Positions 8,557 to 16,430 of a stretch of 64,000 nt of DNA are shown here, piece by piece. A program made the translations under genes and the position numbers. The notes beneath the pieces are model-generated. The model did not search any database. It saw nothing but the letters and a program-made list of their open reading frames with translations, and was not told where the DNA came from. The stretch is from DASZIT01 sp036268775 (GTDB lineage: Bacteria > Actinomycetota > Acidimicrobiia > Acidimicrobiales > RAAP-2), in the NCBI GenBank assembly GCA_036268775.1, contig DATATM010000039.1:65463-129462 (forward strand), given 5' to 3'. Within the stretch, counting starts at the first letter, position 1; each line of letters starts with the position of its first letter.

Positions 8557-8642
8557 GACCTAATTTCCGTCAGCGGTCGTTGCCGTCAATGTAACGACGT
8601 TTTAGGTGGCTGAACACTAGCCAGGCGGGGGAGAGCGGCCGT

Positions 8643-9497
8643 ATGACCGACGTTGGTGACACAGAGACGGTAGCGACTGCTGGAAGTGAACCACGGCCAA
8701 CCGAGGTCCAGTATCCCGGCTGGTTCGAGTCAAAGTTCGGCATCCCGATCGTTGATGATACGGAGCAGCAGTATTACAAGAACACAGTGAAGGAGCTCGT
8801 CACCGAGTTTTCGGACTCTCGATTCTGGAAGAAATTCGTTGAGCTGTTGAGAGATGCCGATGAGCAGGAACTCATATCCCACGACTATCGGCTGCTCGCA
8901 AAGCCCGTAGCACAGCTAGACGTACTTCCCAAGCCGTGGGAGTCGCTTGTCGAGAAAACATTTCGTCGGAACGTTCTCAACAATCCGAATTGGGAGAGTG
9001 GGCCGGAGGCCCAACCCCCTCCCAAGGGATGGGTAACCCCGGACAATTGGTTCACTCTCATCCCTGACCTCGTGCGGACGACAGTGGTCGTCCGCTACAT
9101 CGATGGCGTCGAGATCGTTCGTGGACTGATAAATCAAGCCGCTCATGACGTGGGCATTGCCAGTGTTGAAATCTCCTGGGAAGCGCGTGACGTGGGGTAC
9201 TACGCACTTCACGCCAATATTCCGGTACCACTGTCTCGCACGACCAAGGGATGGAAACGCCTCGAAGAGACGATTCTAATCGAGATACAGGTATGCACCC
9301 AAGTTCAAGACGTCATAAGGTCCCTGACTCATACGATCTATGAGACAGCTCGTCGACTTCCAAAAGACCAGGATACGGCCTGGCAGTGGCAGTACAAGGA
9401 TGTTGACTTTACTCCAAAATACTTGGGCCATATCTTGCATTATGCCGATGGAATGATCGTGAATATCCGTGACAGAAAGAAGGAACCTGAACAGTGA
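8643..9497 (+). CDS. RelA/SpoT synthetase-domain-like protein (candidate toxic alarmone synthetase)
   Basis: A 284-residue protein with a divergent (p)ppGpp-synthetase-type nucleotidyltransferase fold. In order: KPWESLVEKTFRR resembles the ATP-binding R-x-K..S...K block; LVRTTVVVRYIDGVEIV matches the D-L-x-G-x-R core strand but lacks the usual glycine; YYALH matches the tyrosine of the substrate loop; EIQVCTQVQDVIRSLTH matches the conserved E-x-Q-x-x-T strand and following helix. No hydrolase domain is present. A C-terminal segment of about 60 residues ends in YLGHILHYADGMIVNIRDR. The stop overlaps the GTG of the next gene, as in toxin-antitoxin pairs. Enzyme activity is inferred, not shown. 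Confidence 0.7.
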   Translation: MTDVGDTETVATAGSEPRPTEVQYPGWFESKFGIPIVDDTEQQYYKNTVKELVTEFSDSRFWKKFVELLRDADEQELISHDYRLLAKPVAQLDVLPKPWESLVEKTFRRNVLNNPNWESGPEAQPPPKGWVTPDNWFTLIPDLVRTTVVVRYIDGVEIVRGLINQAAHDVGIASVEISWEARDVGYYALHANIPVPLSRTTKGWKRLEETILIEIQVCTQVQDVIRSLTHTIYETARRLPKDQDTAWQWQYKDVDFTPKYLGHILHYADGMIVNIRDRKKEPEQ

Positions 9498-9997
9498 TTG
9501 CTGAGAGCATTTATGACTACCTGAACAGGCTGGAGTTGGGAATGCCATTCCGCACTCGAGTCGAGACATTGGTTCCCGCATTCGAGTTTCTAAGCAAAGA
9601 GACCGTGAGTCGAGTGTTTATCGCCGAATTTGATCCGGACAATGATGTCGACAAACGGAGATGGGACAGTCTTTGGGGGTTCTCCGATAACTTCTGGTAC
9701 CGAGCCAAGGCTTTTCTTCGTGATGACTTTGATGTTGACGCGTCCCCACTGACAAACTCAGTGTCTTACATGGGAGTATGGTGTTCGGGGTTTACATTTG
9801 AGGATGGCATGCCAGTAGGCATATCAGAGACCTCCCGCATGTCGATGGAAGTTGAAACTGGTGACCATATTTACAATCCAGTCGCAGCATCCGGAATAAA
9901 CTGTGGGGAGTTGTGTGATGTGATATCCGAGTTCCTTGCACCGAATCTGCGCCGTGGATCGGCTCCACCGGCATTAAGCGAGTCAATTACCACCTAG
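9494..9997 (+). CDS. Unknown protein coupled to the RelA/SpoT-like gene
   Basis: A 167-residue acidic protein I do not recognise. It starts with GTG overlapping the preceding stop (GTGA), so the two genes are almost certainly one translational unit. The sequence is aromatic-rich in the middle (RRWDSLWGFSDNFWYRAKAFL) and has no membrane segment, signal peptide or metal motif. By position it could neutralise, sense for, or act with the upstream synthetase-like protein; the order toxin first, antitoxin second is known in toxSAS modules. No function should be assigned on sequence alone. Confidence 0.65.
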   Translation: MIAESIYDYLNRLELGMPFRTRVETLVPAFEFLSKETVSRVFIAEFDPDNDVDKRRWDSLWGFSDNFWYRAKAFLRDDFDVDASPLTNSVSYMGVWCSGFTFEDGMPVGISETSRMSMEVETGDHIYNPVAASGINCGELCDVISEFLAPNLRRGSAPPALSESITT

Positions 9998-10070
9998 CTC
10001 GAGGATCGCCTCCAGACGAGCGGCAGGCCGCAGGGAGCGACAGCTCTTTACCCACTAGCTTCGCCTCGGT

Positions 10071-10847
10071 TCAGATGGCGCCGAATCGTGCGTCGTAAGC
10101 CGTCGCGAGCTGTTCGATGAATTCAGGCCATCGCAGACCAGTGCCTGCAGGAGGTAGATCGGGCTCGATTGACCCGTCCTCATGGTTGAAGACGATGACT
10201 CCAATTCCCTCGAGCAGATGCGTGGCCCCACCCTCCGTCTCCCGCCCGCCAGCTCTGACGAAGCGGGCCACAGCCCGTTCCACGAGATGGGTGGTGCTCT
10301 TCCACTTGTCGTCATGACCGCTCCGCATCCGTTCCTGGGTTGGCAGCGACATCACTCCTCCCACAACAGCGAATGGGAACTTGAGGTGAATGTTCACAGC
10401 GAAGGTCCGGATATCCCCAAAACGGTTCCAGATCGCACGTCCTACTGCAAGATGAACTGGTTTCAACTCCACAGCGAGAGTAAGGCCGTCCATACCCGTC
10501 ATCTCCGAGACATCGGCCTGCACCTCTCTCAATCCACCGCCCACCGTCGTTTCACCTGCGATCGCCCCTTCGAGCCCTCCATGGAGAGCGTCTCGGAGGT
10601 CCGCTAGTGCGACTCGTCCTAAAACACCGGAGAGAGCAATCTGAGTGTTCTTCGCCTGGCTGGCGTCGAGCCGGCTTGCTTGTCGAACGTACTCAGCACT
10701 CGCCCGGCAGTAATCCTCAATTCTTGGTCTCTCAATTAACGCAACGTCGAGGAGGACCGCCTGCTCGATGGGCACGGCCTCTACAAGGACCTCCTGGACG
10801 ACCTCGGGTTCAGGATCCGTGAAGTCGCCACCGAAGGTGTCCGTCAC
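10071..10847 (-). CDS. Putative type II restriction endonuclease
   Basis: A 258-residue protein whose central segment MDGLTLAVELKPVHLAVGRAI contains a candidate PD-(D/E)XK core: an acidic residue before the strand and E-x-K on it (VELKPV), followed by a conserved-looking HLKFPFAVVGGVM strand. The ATG overlaps the methyltransferase stop as ATGA, so both are co-translated with the methyltransferase first, a safe order for establishing modification before cutting. Identity as the cognate nuclease is inferred mainly from this pairing; the recognition sequence is unknown. Confidence 0.62.
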   Translation of the reverse strand: MTDTFGGDFTDPEPEVVQEVLVEAVPIEQAVLLDVALIERPRIEDYCRASAEYVRQASRLDASQAKNTQIALSGVLGRVALADLRDALHGGLEGAIAGETTVGGGLREVQADVSEMTGMDGLTLAVELKPVHLAVGRAIWNRFGDIRTFAVNIHLKFPFAVVGGVMSLPTQERMRSGHDDKWKSTTHLVERAVARFVRAGGRETEGGATHLLEGIGVIVFNHEDGSIEPDLPPAGTGLRWPEFIEQLATAYDARFGAI

Positions 10848-11725
10848 GCCGGCTTCCGCTTTGTGCGGGAGGTGGGGCGCTTCAGCCCTCGCTCGATCTC
10901 GACACGAGCCGTGAGGTCCATTTTGTGGAGTCGCTCAGCCGTGAGGTCGATATACCGGGGAACGACCTCCACTGATACGGAATTACGGCCGAGCTCAATG
11001 GCAGCCACGGCCGTAGTCCCGGTGCCAGAGAACGGGTCCACAACAGTGTCGCCAACAAAGGAGAACATGCGGACGAGGCGGCGTGGAATTTCCACCGGAT
11101 ATGGGGCTGGGTGATCCTTCCGGGCCTGCCCTCTAACGTCCGCCCAAATCGGCGCGAACATTTGGCAGTATTCCTCAGTCTCGATCCGTGACCGGGACTC
11201 CTGCTCGGGGGTCGGGCTTCGGTAACCACCAGGCTTGCGAAGGAGCAAGATGTGCTCCAGGTCGTTTTTGACGATGCCATTGGGAAGGTTCGGCTTTCCG
11301 AGAAAGCGGCTCGATCGCGAGGCTTCGAGTTTTATGTTCGCCACCTTTAGCCAACGAATGGGTGTCAGGTTGTCGAATCCGAGCTTCCGTGCCCGCACCT
11401 GAATGTCGCCTGACAGTGGGAGGACGTGGTGCCTGCCCCCTTTCTTTCGGGAGATGCAGACATCGCCCACCACACACGCAACCCTCCCACCGGGCACGAG
11501 AATGCGGAGTGCCTCTCGCCATACTTTGTCCAGCTCATCCAAAAACTCGTCGTAGACGGGCATATTCCCGAGCTGTCCGGGGTGATCGTCGTACTCTTTC
11601 AGCGAGCCATAGGGGGGACTCGTGCAGACGAGATGGACGCTCTCGGTCTCGATAAAGCTCAGGTCCCGAGCGTCGCCTTGGCGGATGATGTGTCTCGTCG
11701 GGCCGGTCGATGTGAACTTCTCCAT
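10844..11725 (-). CDS. Site-specific DNA methyltransferase (N4-cytosine / N6-adenine, beta order)
   Basis: A 293-residue AdoMet-dependent amino-methyltransferase. The catalytic motif TSPPYGSLKEY comes before the AdoMet-binding motif DPFSGTGTTAVAA, the beta-class order; TSPPY favours N4-cytosine, although N6-adenine enzymes of this type exist. The start was placed at MEKFTSTG, 23 codons inside the open frame, because upstream residues are unlike the family. It heads a two-gene unit with the downstream putative endonuclease, and the pair sits at the right end of element 1, consistent with an addiction or defence role. Confidence 0.85.
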   Translation of the reverse strand: MEKFTSTGPTRHIIRQGDARDLSFIETESVHLVCTSPPYGSLKEYDDHPGQLGNMPVYDEFLDELDKVWREALRILVPGGRVACVVGDVCISRKKGGRHHVLPLSGDIQVRARKLGFDNLTPIRWLKVANIKLEASRSSRFLGKPNLPNGIVKNDLEHILLLRKPGGYRSPTPEQESRSRIETEEYCQMFAPIWADVRGQARKDHPAPYPVEIPRRLVRMFSFVGDTVVDPFSGTGTTAVAAIELGRNSVSVEVVPRYIDLTAERLHKMDLTARVEIERGLKRPTSRTKRKPA

Positions 11726-11897
11726 AGGGCCTGAGCGTAGGGAACGGCTGTGACGCCCTGGGGGATCCCTCAAAACGACCCCGCTCCAGAGCACCCTGGT
11801 GACGTCCGGTGCCTACCGGATTGTCCCCAACACAGCGCCCAAACTCGTCGGGCTTCGCCGTAAACGGTCTATTGCCGGCTACGGATGGCCCTCGCCT

Positions 11898-13598
11898 TCA
11901 GGTCCACGGTTGGATTCTCCAGTCGGAGAGTTGGGCAGTCCCCCCTCCGACACGCTCTAACGCACACGGATCTTGGGGCCGCACTTCAGCGGCCACAGTG
12001 CGTTGGAGAGGGTCGTAAATGACCGTGATCCCGAACTCCCGATAGAGGTCCGCCTTGTCCTCTGGCTCGGCCTGAGAGAGCACCTGGGCCATGTTGCCGA
12101 GGCTGAGGACCATTCTCCGGAGGTCGGCCTTGCTCCGAGGCGCATGGCTGACACAAGAAGCCAGGTCCGCTTCTGCCCGCAGACGGTCGGCTTGGACTTC
12201 GCTCATCCAACCGGACACCACGACCGGATCCGCCCCACTGTCGAGGGCCGCCCGGTACTTGCCCAGCCGATCGTCACAGTCGGCCAGCTTCCGCCTGGCA
12301 GCGTCGGCCCGGGCCTCGGTGGCCTCATCAGCATCCCCGGCCGAGATCATCGCCCCAATAGTCGCAGAGACGTTCTTCGGATTGAACAGCTCGGCGAGCC
12401 ACCTGTCGAGTTCGGGAACGATGGCCGATTCCTTCACATAGGCCGTCTTCGGATGGTCGACCTTGTTGGCCAGTGCGTACTCGGACGGGAACCGGCACCG
12501 GTAGTGGGCGAGGTCGTGGTTCCAGTTGCCCTGCATCCGTCGACCGCAGGCGCCGCACATCAGGATCCCGCTGAGGGAGTAGCACCGCCGCCCGGCCCGG
12601 GACTTCTTGGTCGTGTGCCGGTGGGCGTGGACGGCCATCTGCGCCTGCACGGCAGCGAAGTCCTCGGAGGACACCAGGGCCACGTGCTTGATGTCGGTGG
12701 ACCAGATCCAATCGGAGGAGTCGTTCCACCGCAGCTTCGTCTGATGGCCGGCGGCGACGTCCTCGACGTCCAGCAGTACCTCGTCACGCCGCTGGCGGTT
12801 CCAGACCTCACGGCCGGTGTACCGAGGATTGAGGAGGATGGCCCGGACTGCCGACTTCGACCATGCCCGGGTATCACGGTGCCGGTTGCGGGCCGGGTCG
12901 TGGGCACTGGGGGAGGGGACGCCGTCACGGGTCAGACCCTCGGCCACGGAATAGATCCCTCGGCCGCTCAGGTAGTCAGCGAAGATGCGACCCACGATCG
13001 GCGCCGAGGTCGGATCGGGCTCGAGCTGGTGCAGCCGTTGGCCTACCGCCGCCTTCCCTGGGTTGGGATGGGCGCCGGCATCGGCCAGCTGGTAGCCGTA
13101 GGGAGGTCGACCACCAAGGAAGCGACCCTCATGAAGCGCCTGGGCGCCCATGGCTGAACGCACCCGGATCTTGATACGACTGCGCTCGCCCTTGCTCATC
13201 CCTCCGTAGAGGCTCATCACCAGATCGTGTGCGTCCGACCCCGGGTCCACCTTGCCGCCTACTTCGGGGACCCATAGCTCGACCCCGTAGTGGACGAAGA
13301 CGGGGAACGTCAGGCCGAACTGGTTGCCGTAGAACGCACGGGCCGGCTCACCGATCACCACCGCGTCGAAGCCACGGTTGGGATCCTTGAACGCGTCGAG
13401 CAATGCCAGCGACTCAGGGCGGCGCTTCCATGGGAGTGACCGGCTCTGGCCGATGTCGAAGAACTCGCGGACGACCTTGCCGCCGTGGGCCTCGATGATC
13501 GACGTGGCCCGGGCCATCTGCCACTGCTTCGATGACGTCGGATCTTGCTGGTCCTCGGTCGACACCCGGCCGTAGAAGGCGAACCGTTGAATGGTCAT
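11898..13598 (-). CDS. Large serine recombinase (integrase of element 2)
   Basis: A 566-residue recombinase, not closely similar to integrase 1. It has a resolvase domain with nucleophile Ser13 in FYGRVSTEDQ, a recombinase domain with GRPPYGYQL and LLNPRYTGREVW, a zinc ribbon CGACGRRMQGNW...YRCRFP around residue 380, and a C-terminal coiled region. The start follows GAGGAG by five bases; 23 further upstream codons were discarded. The att core encodes VGGGT near the C-terminus; the 12 residues after it (AQLSDWRIQPWT) are encoded by element 1 DNA, so the present C-terminus is a product of the tandem insertion. Confidence 0.92.
   Translation of the reverse strand: MTIQRFAFYGRVSTEDQQDPTSSKQWQMARATSIIEAHGGKVVREFFDIGQSRSLPWKRRPESLALLDAFKDPNRGFDAVVIGEPARAFYGNQFGLTFPVFVHYGVELWVPEVGGKVDPGSDAHDLVMSLYGGMSKGERSRIKIRVRSAMGAQALHEGRFLGGRPPYGYQLADAGAHPNPGKAAVGQRLHQLEPDPTSAPIVGRIFADYLSGRGIYSVAEGLTRDGVPSPSAHDPARNRHRDTRAWSKSAVRAILLNPRYTGREVWNRQRRDEVLLDVEDVAAGHQTKLRWNDSSDWIWSTDIKHVALVSSEDFAAVQAQMAVHAHRHTTKKSRAGRRCYSLSGILMCGACGRRMQGNWNHDLAHYRCRFPSEYALANKVDHPKTAYVKESAIVPELDRWLAELFNPKNVSATIGAMISAGDADEATEARADAARRKLADCDDRLGKYRAALDSGADPVVVSGWMSEVQADRLRAEADLASCVSHAPRSKADLRRMVLSLGNMAQVLSQAEPEDKADLYREFGITVIYDPLQRTVAAEVRPQDPCALERVGGGTAQLSDWRIQPWT
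11922..11953 (+). other. att copy 2 (junction between the two elements)
   Basis: GTCCCCCCTCCGACAC at 11938-11953 repeats the tRNA 3' end. Just upstream is GTCGGAG (11922-11928), identical to the tRNA 5' acceptor strand and complementary to the CTCCGAC within the core, so this site carries an imitation acceptor-stem inverted repeat. It lies inside the 3' end of the second integrase gene, where it encodes RVGGGT in the same frame as in integrase 1. Confidence 0.7.
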
Positions 13599-13600
13599 GA

Positions 13601-14338
13601 TTACTCCTCTGATCCTGCGCTCGGCTTGCCCTGCTTCGTTTCTGGAAGCAGTCCCTTCTTTCGACACCTACTGATCCACGTCGCTGCGGTTGAGTAACTT
13701 TCCAAACCGAATGCGACCTCCACTTCGGCCGTCGGGTTCCAACCCTTGGCCCAGGCGTCTCGGTAGACCTCTGCGACCCTCTCCCAGTGTTCGGGAGGGT
13801 GCTTCTTGTCTGCTGGTCGCCCCCGCTGCTTGCCACCCTCAGGCCATTTGCGACGCTCATTTAGTCGGTCGATTCGGGTTCGGATCTCTCTTGTCTCGGG
13901 AGCGCCCGGCCTGATTGCCAATGGCTTCCTCTTGTCATCTGCTCCGACGAATGGGCTCGCCTTCGTCTTCCCTCGACCGCTCGAGATGTTCTGTTCGCGT
14001 AGGTAGTGGTGGAGAGCATCGACCACCCCGGCGAGGTCCTGGACGTGCTTCTCCCGGGCCGTCTTTATGAGCGCATCCGGCCTGATCTCTCGAAGCGCCG
14101 TCGCGGTGATGGGGCTCGGCTCGCGGCCGTCAATGTTTCCGCCCTGAAGCGCCGTTCCATTCCAGAGTTCCAACCCAATGCACTCGGCTCGACCGCCGAG
14201 ATCCCGCCAATGAACCATCACTGCCCAAGGACCCTCATCGGGGTCGGGCCACGACATTGTGGTCACGGAGTTGGGTTCGAATTCGTCCACGTAGACCATC
14301 CTAGTCCAGTTGGGAACGAGTTGGCAACACCTTTTCAC
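13601..14338 (-). CDS. Integrase-associated protein with C-terminal HTH
   Basis: A 245-residue protein of a type common beside actinobacterial integrases. The N-terminal half (about 30-90) is an uncharacterised acidic domain; after a basic linker the C-terminus VAEVYRDAWAKGWNPTAEVEVAFGLESYSTAATWISRCRKKGLLPET reads as a helix-turn-helix. It ends two bases before the integrase start and so shares its transcript. The start is uncertain: the GTG used here lies directly against AAGAAGG, and an ATG 13 codons later is an alternative. A role in regulating or directing integration is plausible but unproven. Confidence 0.6.
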   Translation of the reverse strand: MKRCCQLVPNWTRMVYVDEFEPNSVTTMSWPDPDEGPWAVMVHWRDLGGRAECIGLELWNGTALQGGNIDGREPSPITATALREIRPDALIKTAREKHVQDLAGVVDALHHYLREQNISSGRGKTKASPFVGADDKRKPLAIRPGAPETREIRTRIDRLNERRKWPEGGKQRGRPADKKHPPEHWERVAEVYRDAWAKGWNPTAEVEVAFGLESYSTAATWISRCRKKGLLPETKQGKPSAGSEE

Positions 14339-14398
14339 CTTCTTATAAGTCGCTGACGTGGAGTTAGTCGGTTTCTATCCCGGGTCGGTTGCCGGATT

Positions 14399-14647
14399 AT
14401 GGCCATCATGTTCAATGCCGATGACCTCGTAGAGCTGCAGCAGTTGCGTGCCCTGCAGGCTTCAGGGGCGCTTCGGTCAGTCCGAGGGTCTCTGTCGCTG
14501 CGAGAGATGACCGAGGCTGTCGGGGACGGGACAGAGCCCGGGCTCTCGCCATCGACGATCCTCCGGTGGGAGAAGGGGGAGCGAATCCCCCACGGTGAGA
14601 GTGCAATCCGGTACGGCCGGCTCATCAAACGACTGTTGAACAAGTGA
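14399..14647 (+). CDS. Small XRE-like helix-turn-helix regulator
   Basis: An 82-residue DNA-binding protein. The order SLREMTEAVGDGTEPGLSPSTILRWEKGERIPHG fits an HTH in which STILRWEKGERIP is the recognition helix and following turn typical of Cro/C1-type proteins. It is divergent from the integrase unit and first in the rightward replication/packaging operon, the usual place of a phage or satellite switch regulator. Its stop overlaps the GTG of the next small gene. Confidence 0.75.
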   Translation: MAIMFNADDLVELQQLRALQASGALRSVRGSLSLREMTEAVGDGTEPGLSPSTILRWEKGERIPHGESAIRYGRLIKRLLNK

Positions 14648-14787
14648 CCGCGCCCGACGTGACCGTGCGGAACTCCCTCCCATCACCGGCCACCCTCCTG
14701 ACCCCCCGGGCGGCCAGGGTCCTTCTCCGCATCATCACCAAGGCGGTAGCGAAGCAGACCACCGCAGAGTCCGAGGCGGCGGCGTGA
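14644..14787 (+). CDS. Small protein of the early operon
   Basis: A 47-residue open frame beginning with GTG inside the stop of the HTH gene and ending over the GTG of the next gene, so it is linked at both ends by four-base overlaps. Product is basic in the middle (TPRAARVLLRIITKAVAK) and Ala/Glu-rich at the end. Not recognised; support comes from the overlap pattern. Confidence 0.5.
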   Translation: MTAPDVTVRNSLPSPATLLTPRAARVLLRIITKAVAKQTTAESEAAA

Positions 14788-14954
14788 TTCCCAAACTCGA
14801 TTCCCAAGTCAACGCTGAAGCCCGAATCGGAGCGGCGGTCCAGACCCTGGCGTCGGCCCTGATGGACGAGGAGCGGGATCTCGTCTTTGCCGCTGAAGGT
14901 GCCGTCTTGTTGCTCGATGCAGCTCTCCGCGACCTGAAGACGAGGATCTCATGA
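14784..14954 (+). CDS. Small protein of the early operon
   Basis: A 56-residue frame starting with GTG in a four-base overlap and ending in TCATGA over the next ATG. The product is mostly helical by composition, with LMDEERDLVFAAEGAVLLLDAALRD as a likely amphipathic helix. Unrecognised. Confidence 0.5.
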   Translation: MIPKLDSQVNAEARIGAAVQTLASALMDEERDLVFAAEGAVLLLDAALRDLKTRIS

Positions 14955-15322
14955 CAATCACCCCCCAGGAGTTTGAGTCCATCGTCGGCAACCTCGGAGC
15001 GGAGGAGCTCGCCCAACTCGGGGCCGTGTTCACAGCCCGAGCTGCCGAGCGGCGCCGGGCTCTGACCATCGAAGAGGCGCAGACGGCATTTGATTCCGCC
15101 CCACTGACCCACTGGTGGCAAGAGTCGCGCCTGCGGGAAAACGGCCAGGTCCGTATCGCCACCCGCATCCTCATCGAACGGGGCTGGCACCCCGAACAAA
15201 TCGTCGACTCCATGACCGCCGTAGCCGAGCGGGTGTGCGTGCACCCTCTGGTGGCGGCAGAGGCCGTGGCCTGCGGGATCGCTGATGGGATGGTCATTCG
15301 AGAGGGCATGGATAATGCCTGA
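14951..15322 (+). CDS. Unknown early protein
   Basis: A 123-residue soluble protein placed directly before the RepA-like ATPase and overlapping its start by eight bases. It begins with an Ala/Leu/Glu-rich helical stretch, then THWWQESRLRENGQVRIATRILIERGWHPEQIVDSM. I do not recognise the family. Its place suggests a replication accessory role such as loader or regulator of the ATPase, but this is guilt by association only. Confidence 0.65.
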   Translation: MTITPQEFESIVGNLGAEELAQLGAVFTARAAERRRALTIEEAQTAFDSAPLTHWWQESRLRENGQVRIATRILIERGWHPEQIVDSMTAVAERVCVHPLVAAEAVACGIADGMVIREGMDNA

Positions 15323-16430
15323 CCGCGCCGACGTCCTCGATCTGGCGCAGATACGGCAGGCCGAGAAGTCCACTGGAGAGCTGGACCCCGACTGGGTGCC
15401 AGTGGAGGAGCGAGCGGTCAACGAGATCGCCGAACTCCACCGGGACCGATACAAGGCAGGCGCCTCGTTCGTCCTTGACGATCCGTCCGCAATCGATCCG
15501 ATCTGGGGTGAGAAGGACCAGGTCCTCTGGGCCGCCGGCGAGCCGTTCCTCATCGTCGGGCCCCCGGGCGTGGGGAAGACAACCCTCTCGCTCCAGATCC
15601 TGGCTGCGAGGCTCGGCATCATCGAGGAGGTCCTCGGATGGCCGGTGAAGCTGGCAGACAAGCCCGTGCTGTACCTGGCCATGGATCGGCCGAGCCAGAT
15701 CCGCCGAGCCATGCAGCGAATATTCGGGGAGCAACACCGAACCATCCTCAATGAGCGCCTCGTCGTGTGGGAAGGCCCGCTCTCGTTCGATATGGGCAAG
15801 ATGCCCGACATCCTCGTCGAGACCGCTCAAAAGGTCGGGGCCGGGACGGTCTTCGTCGATTCTCTGAAGGACGCGGTGATCAAGCTGTCCGACGATGAGT
15901 CAGCCGGCAACTTCAACCGAGGGGTGCAGTGGGCGATCGCCGACGGGATCGAAGTACTCGGCCTCCATCACCAGCGGAAGGGTCAAGGCGGCAGCCGGCC
16001 GAAGACGCTCGAAGACGTCTACGGCAACACCTGGATCACAGCTGGCGCCGGATCGGTCGTGCTCCTGTGGGGCGCCGCCGGTGACCCCCTGGTCGAGCTC
16101 GTCCACCTGAAGCAACCGGCCGCTGAGGTCGGACCGCTGAAGGTCGAACACGACCACAACACCGGGCTCAGCACCGTCTATCGGGGTGCGGTGGACCCAC
16201 TGGTCATGCTCCGCAACGCACCGAGGGGCCTCACCAGCGTCGACGTCGCCCGGGTGACCACTGAGTCCGAGAAGCCGGGGGACAACGCCCGGAAGAAAGC
16301 CCAGCGGCATCTCGAGCGCCTCGTCCATGACGGGCTGGCTCGTTGCGCCCCGGGTCACAGGGGCGGGGCCGAAGGCTCCGAACCCTCTCGTTATTTCGCC
16401 ACTGACGACCGCCGCCAGGAGCAGGGATGA
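15315..16430 (+). CDS. RepA-like RecA-fold ATPase (replication protein)
   Basis: A 371-residue P-loop ATPase of the RepA/DnaB-like RecA fold (AAA_25 type). Walker A is GPPGVGKTTLS at residues 82-92, the Walker B strand is GTVFVDSLKDAV, and GLHHQRKGQ resembles the sensor histidine block. After the ATPase core comes a winged-helix-like C-terminus rich in Arg and Lys. The start MPDRADVL is preceded by the end of the upstream gene. The gene is followed at once by an array of CAACGGACA repeats, so it probably acts as the replicative ATPase for that origin. Confidence 0.82.
   Translation: MPDRADVLDLAQIRQAEKSTGELDPDWVPVEERAVNEIAELHRDRYKAGASFVLDDPSAIDPIWGEKDQVLWAAGEPFLIVGPPGVGKTTLSLQILAARLGIIEEVLGWPVKLADKPVLYLAMDRPSQIRRAMQRIFGEQHRTILNERLVVWEGPLSFDMGKMPDILVETAQKVGAGTVFVDSLKDAVIKLSDDESAGNFNRGVQWAIADGIEVLGLHHQRKGQGGSRPKTLEDVYGNTWITAGAGSVVLLWGAAGDPLVELVHLKQPAAEVGPLKVEHDHNTGLSTVYRGAVDPLVMLRNAPRGLTSVDVARVTTESEKPGDNARKKAQRHLERLVHDGLARCAPGHRGGAEGSEPSRYFATDDRRQEQG

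Larger units (their letters stand above)
4829..11953. mobile_element. Element 1: integrative element in tRNA-Leu with defence cargo
   Basis: The interval runs between att copies 1 and 2. It holds a serine integrase at its left end, a rolling-circle-type replication initiator, a GRDP-like protein, a RelA/SpoT-like gene with a coupled partner, and a methyltransferase/endonuclease pair at its right end. The stretch 8090-10000 is visibly richer in A and T than the flanking chromosome, which fits transfer. No conjugation, relaxase or virion gene is recognised, so it is better described as an integrative (possibly mobilisable) plasmid-like element than as a conjugative element or prophage. Confidence 0.75.

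Noticed and set aside
11922..11953. tRNA pseudogene at att copy 2
   Set aside because: Only acceptor-strand sequences are present; there is no anticodon arm or D arm between them.
11973..13157. Plus-strand frame of 394 codons over integrase 2
   Set aside because: Complement of a serine recombinase with intact motifs; product has no recognisable family.
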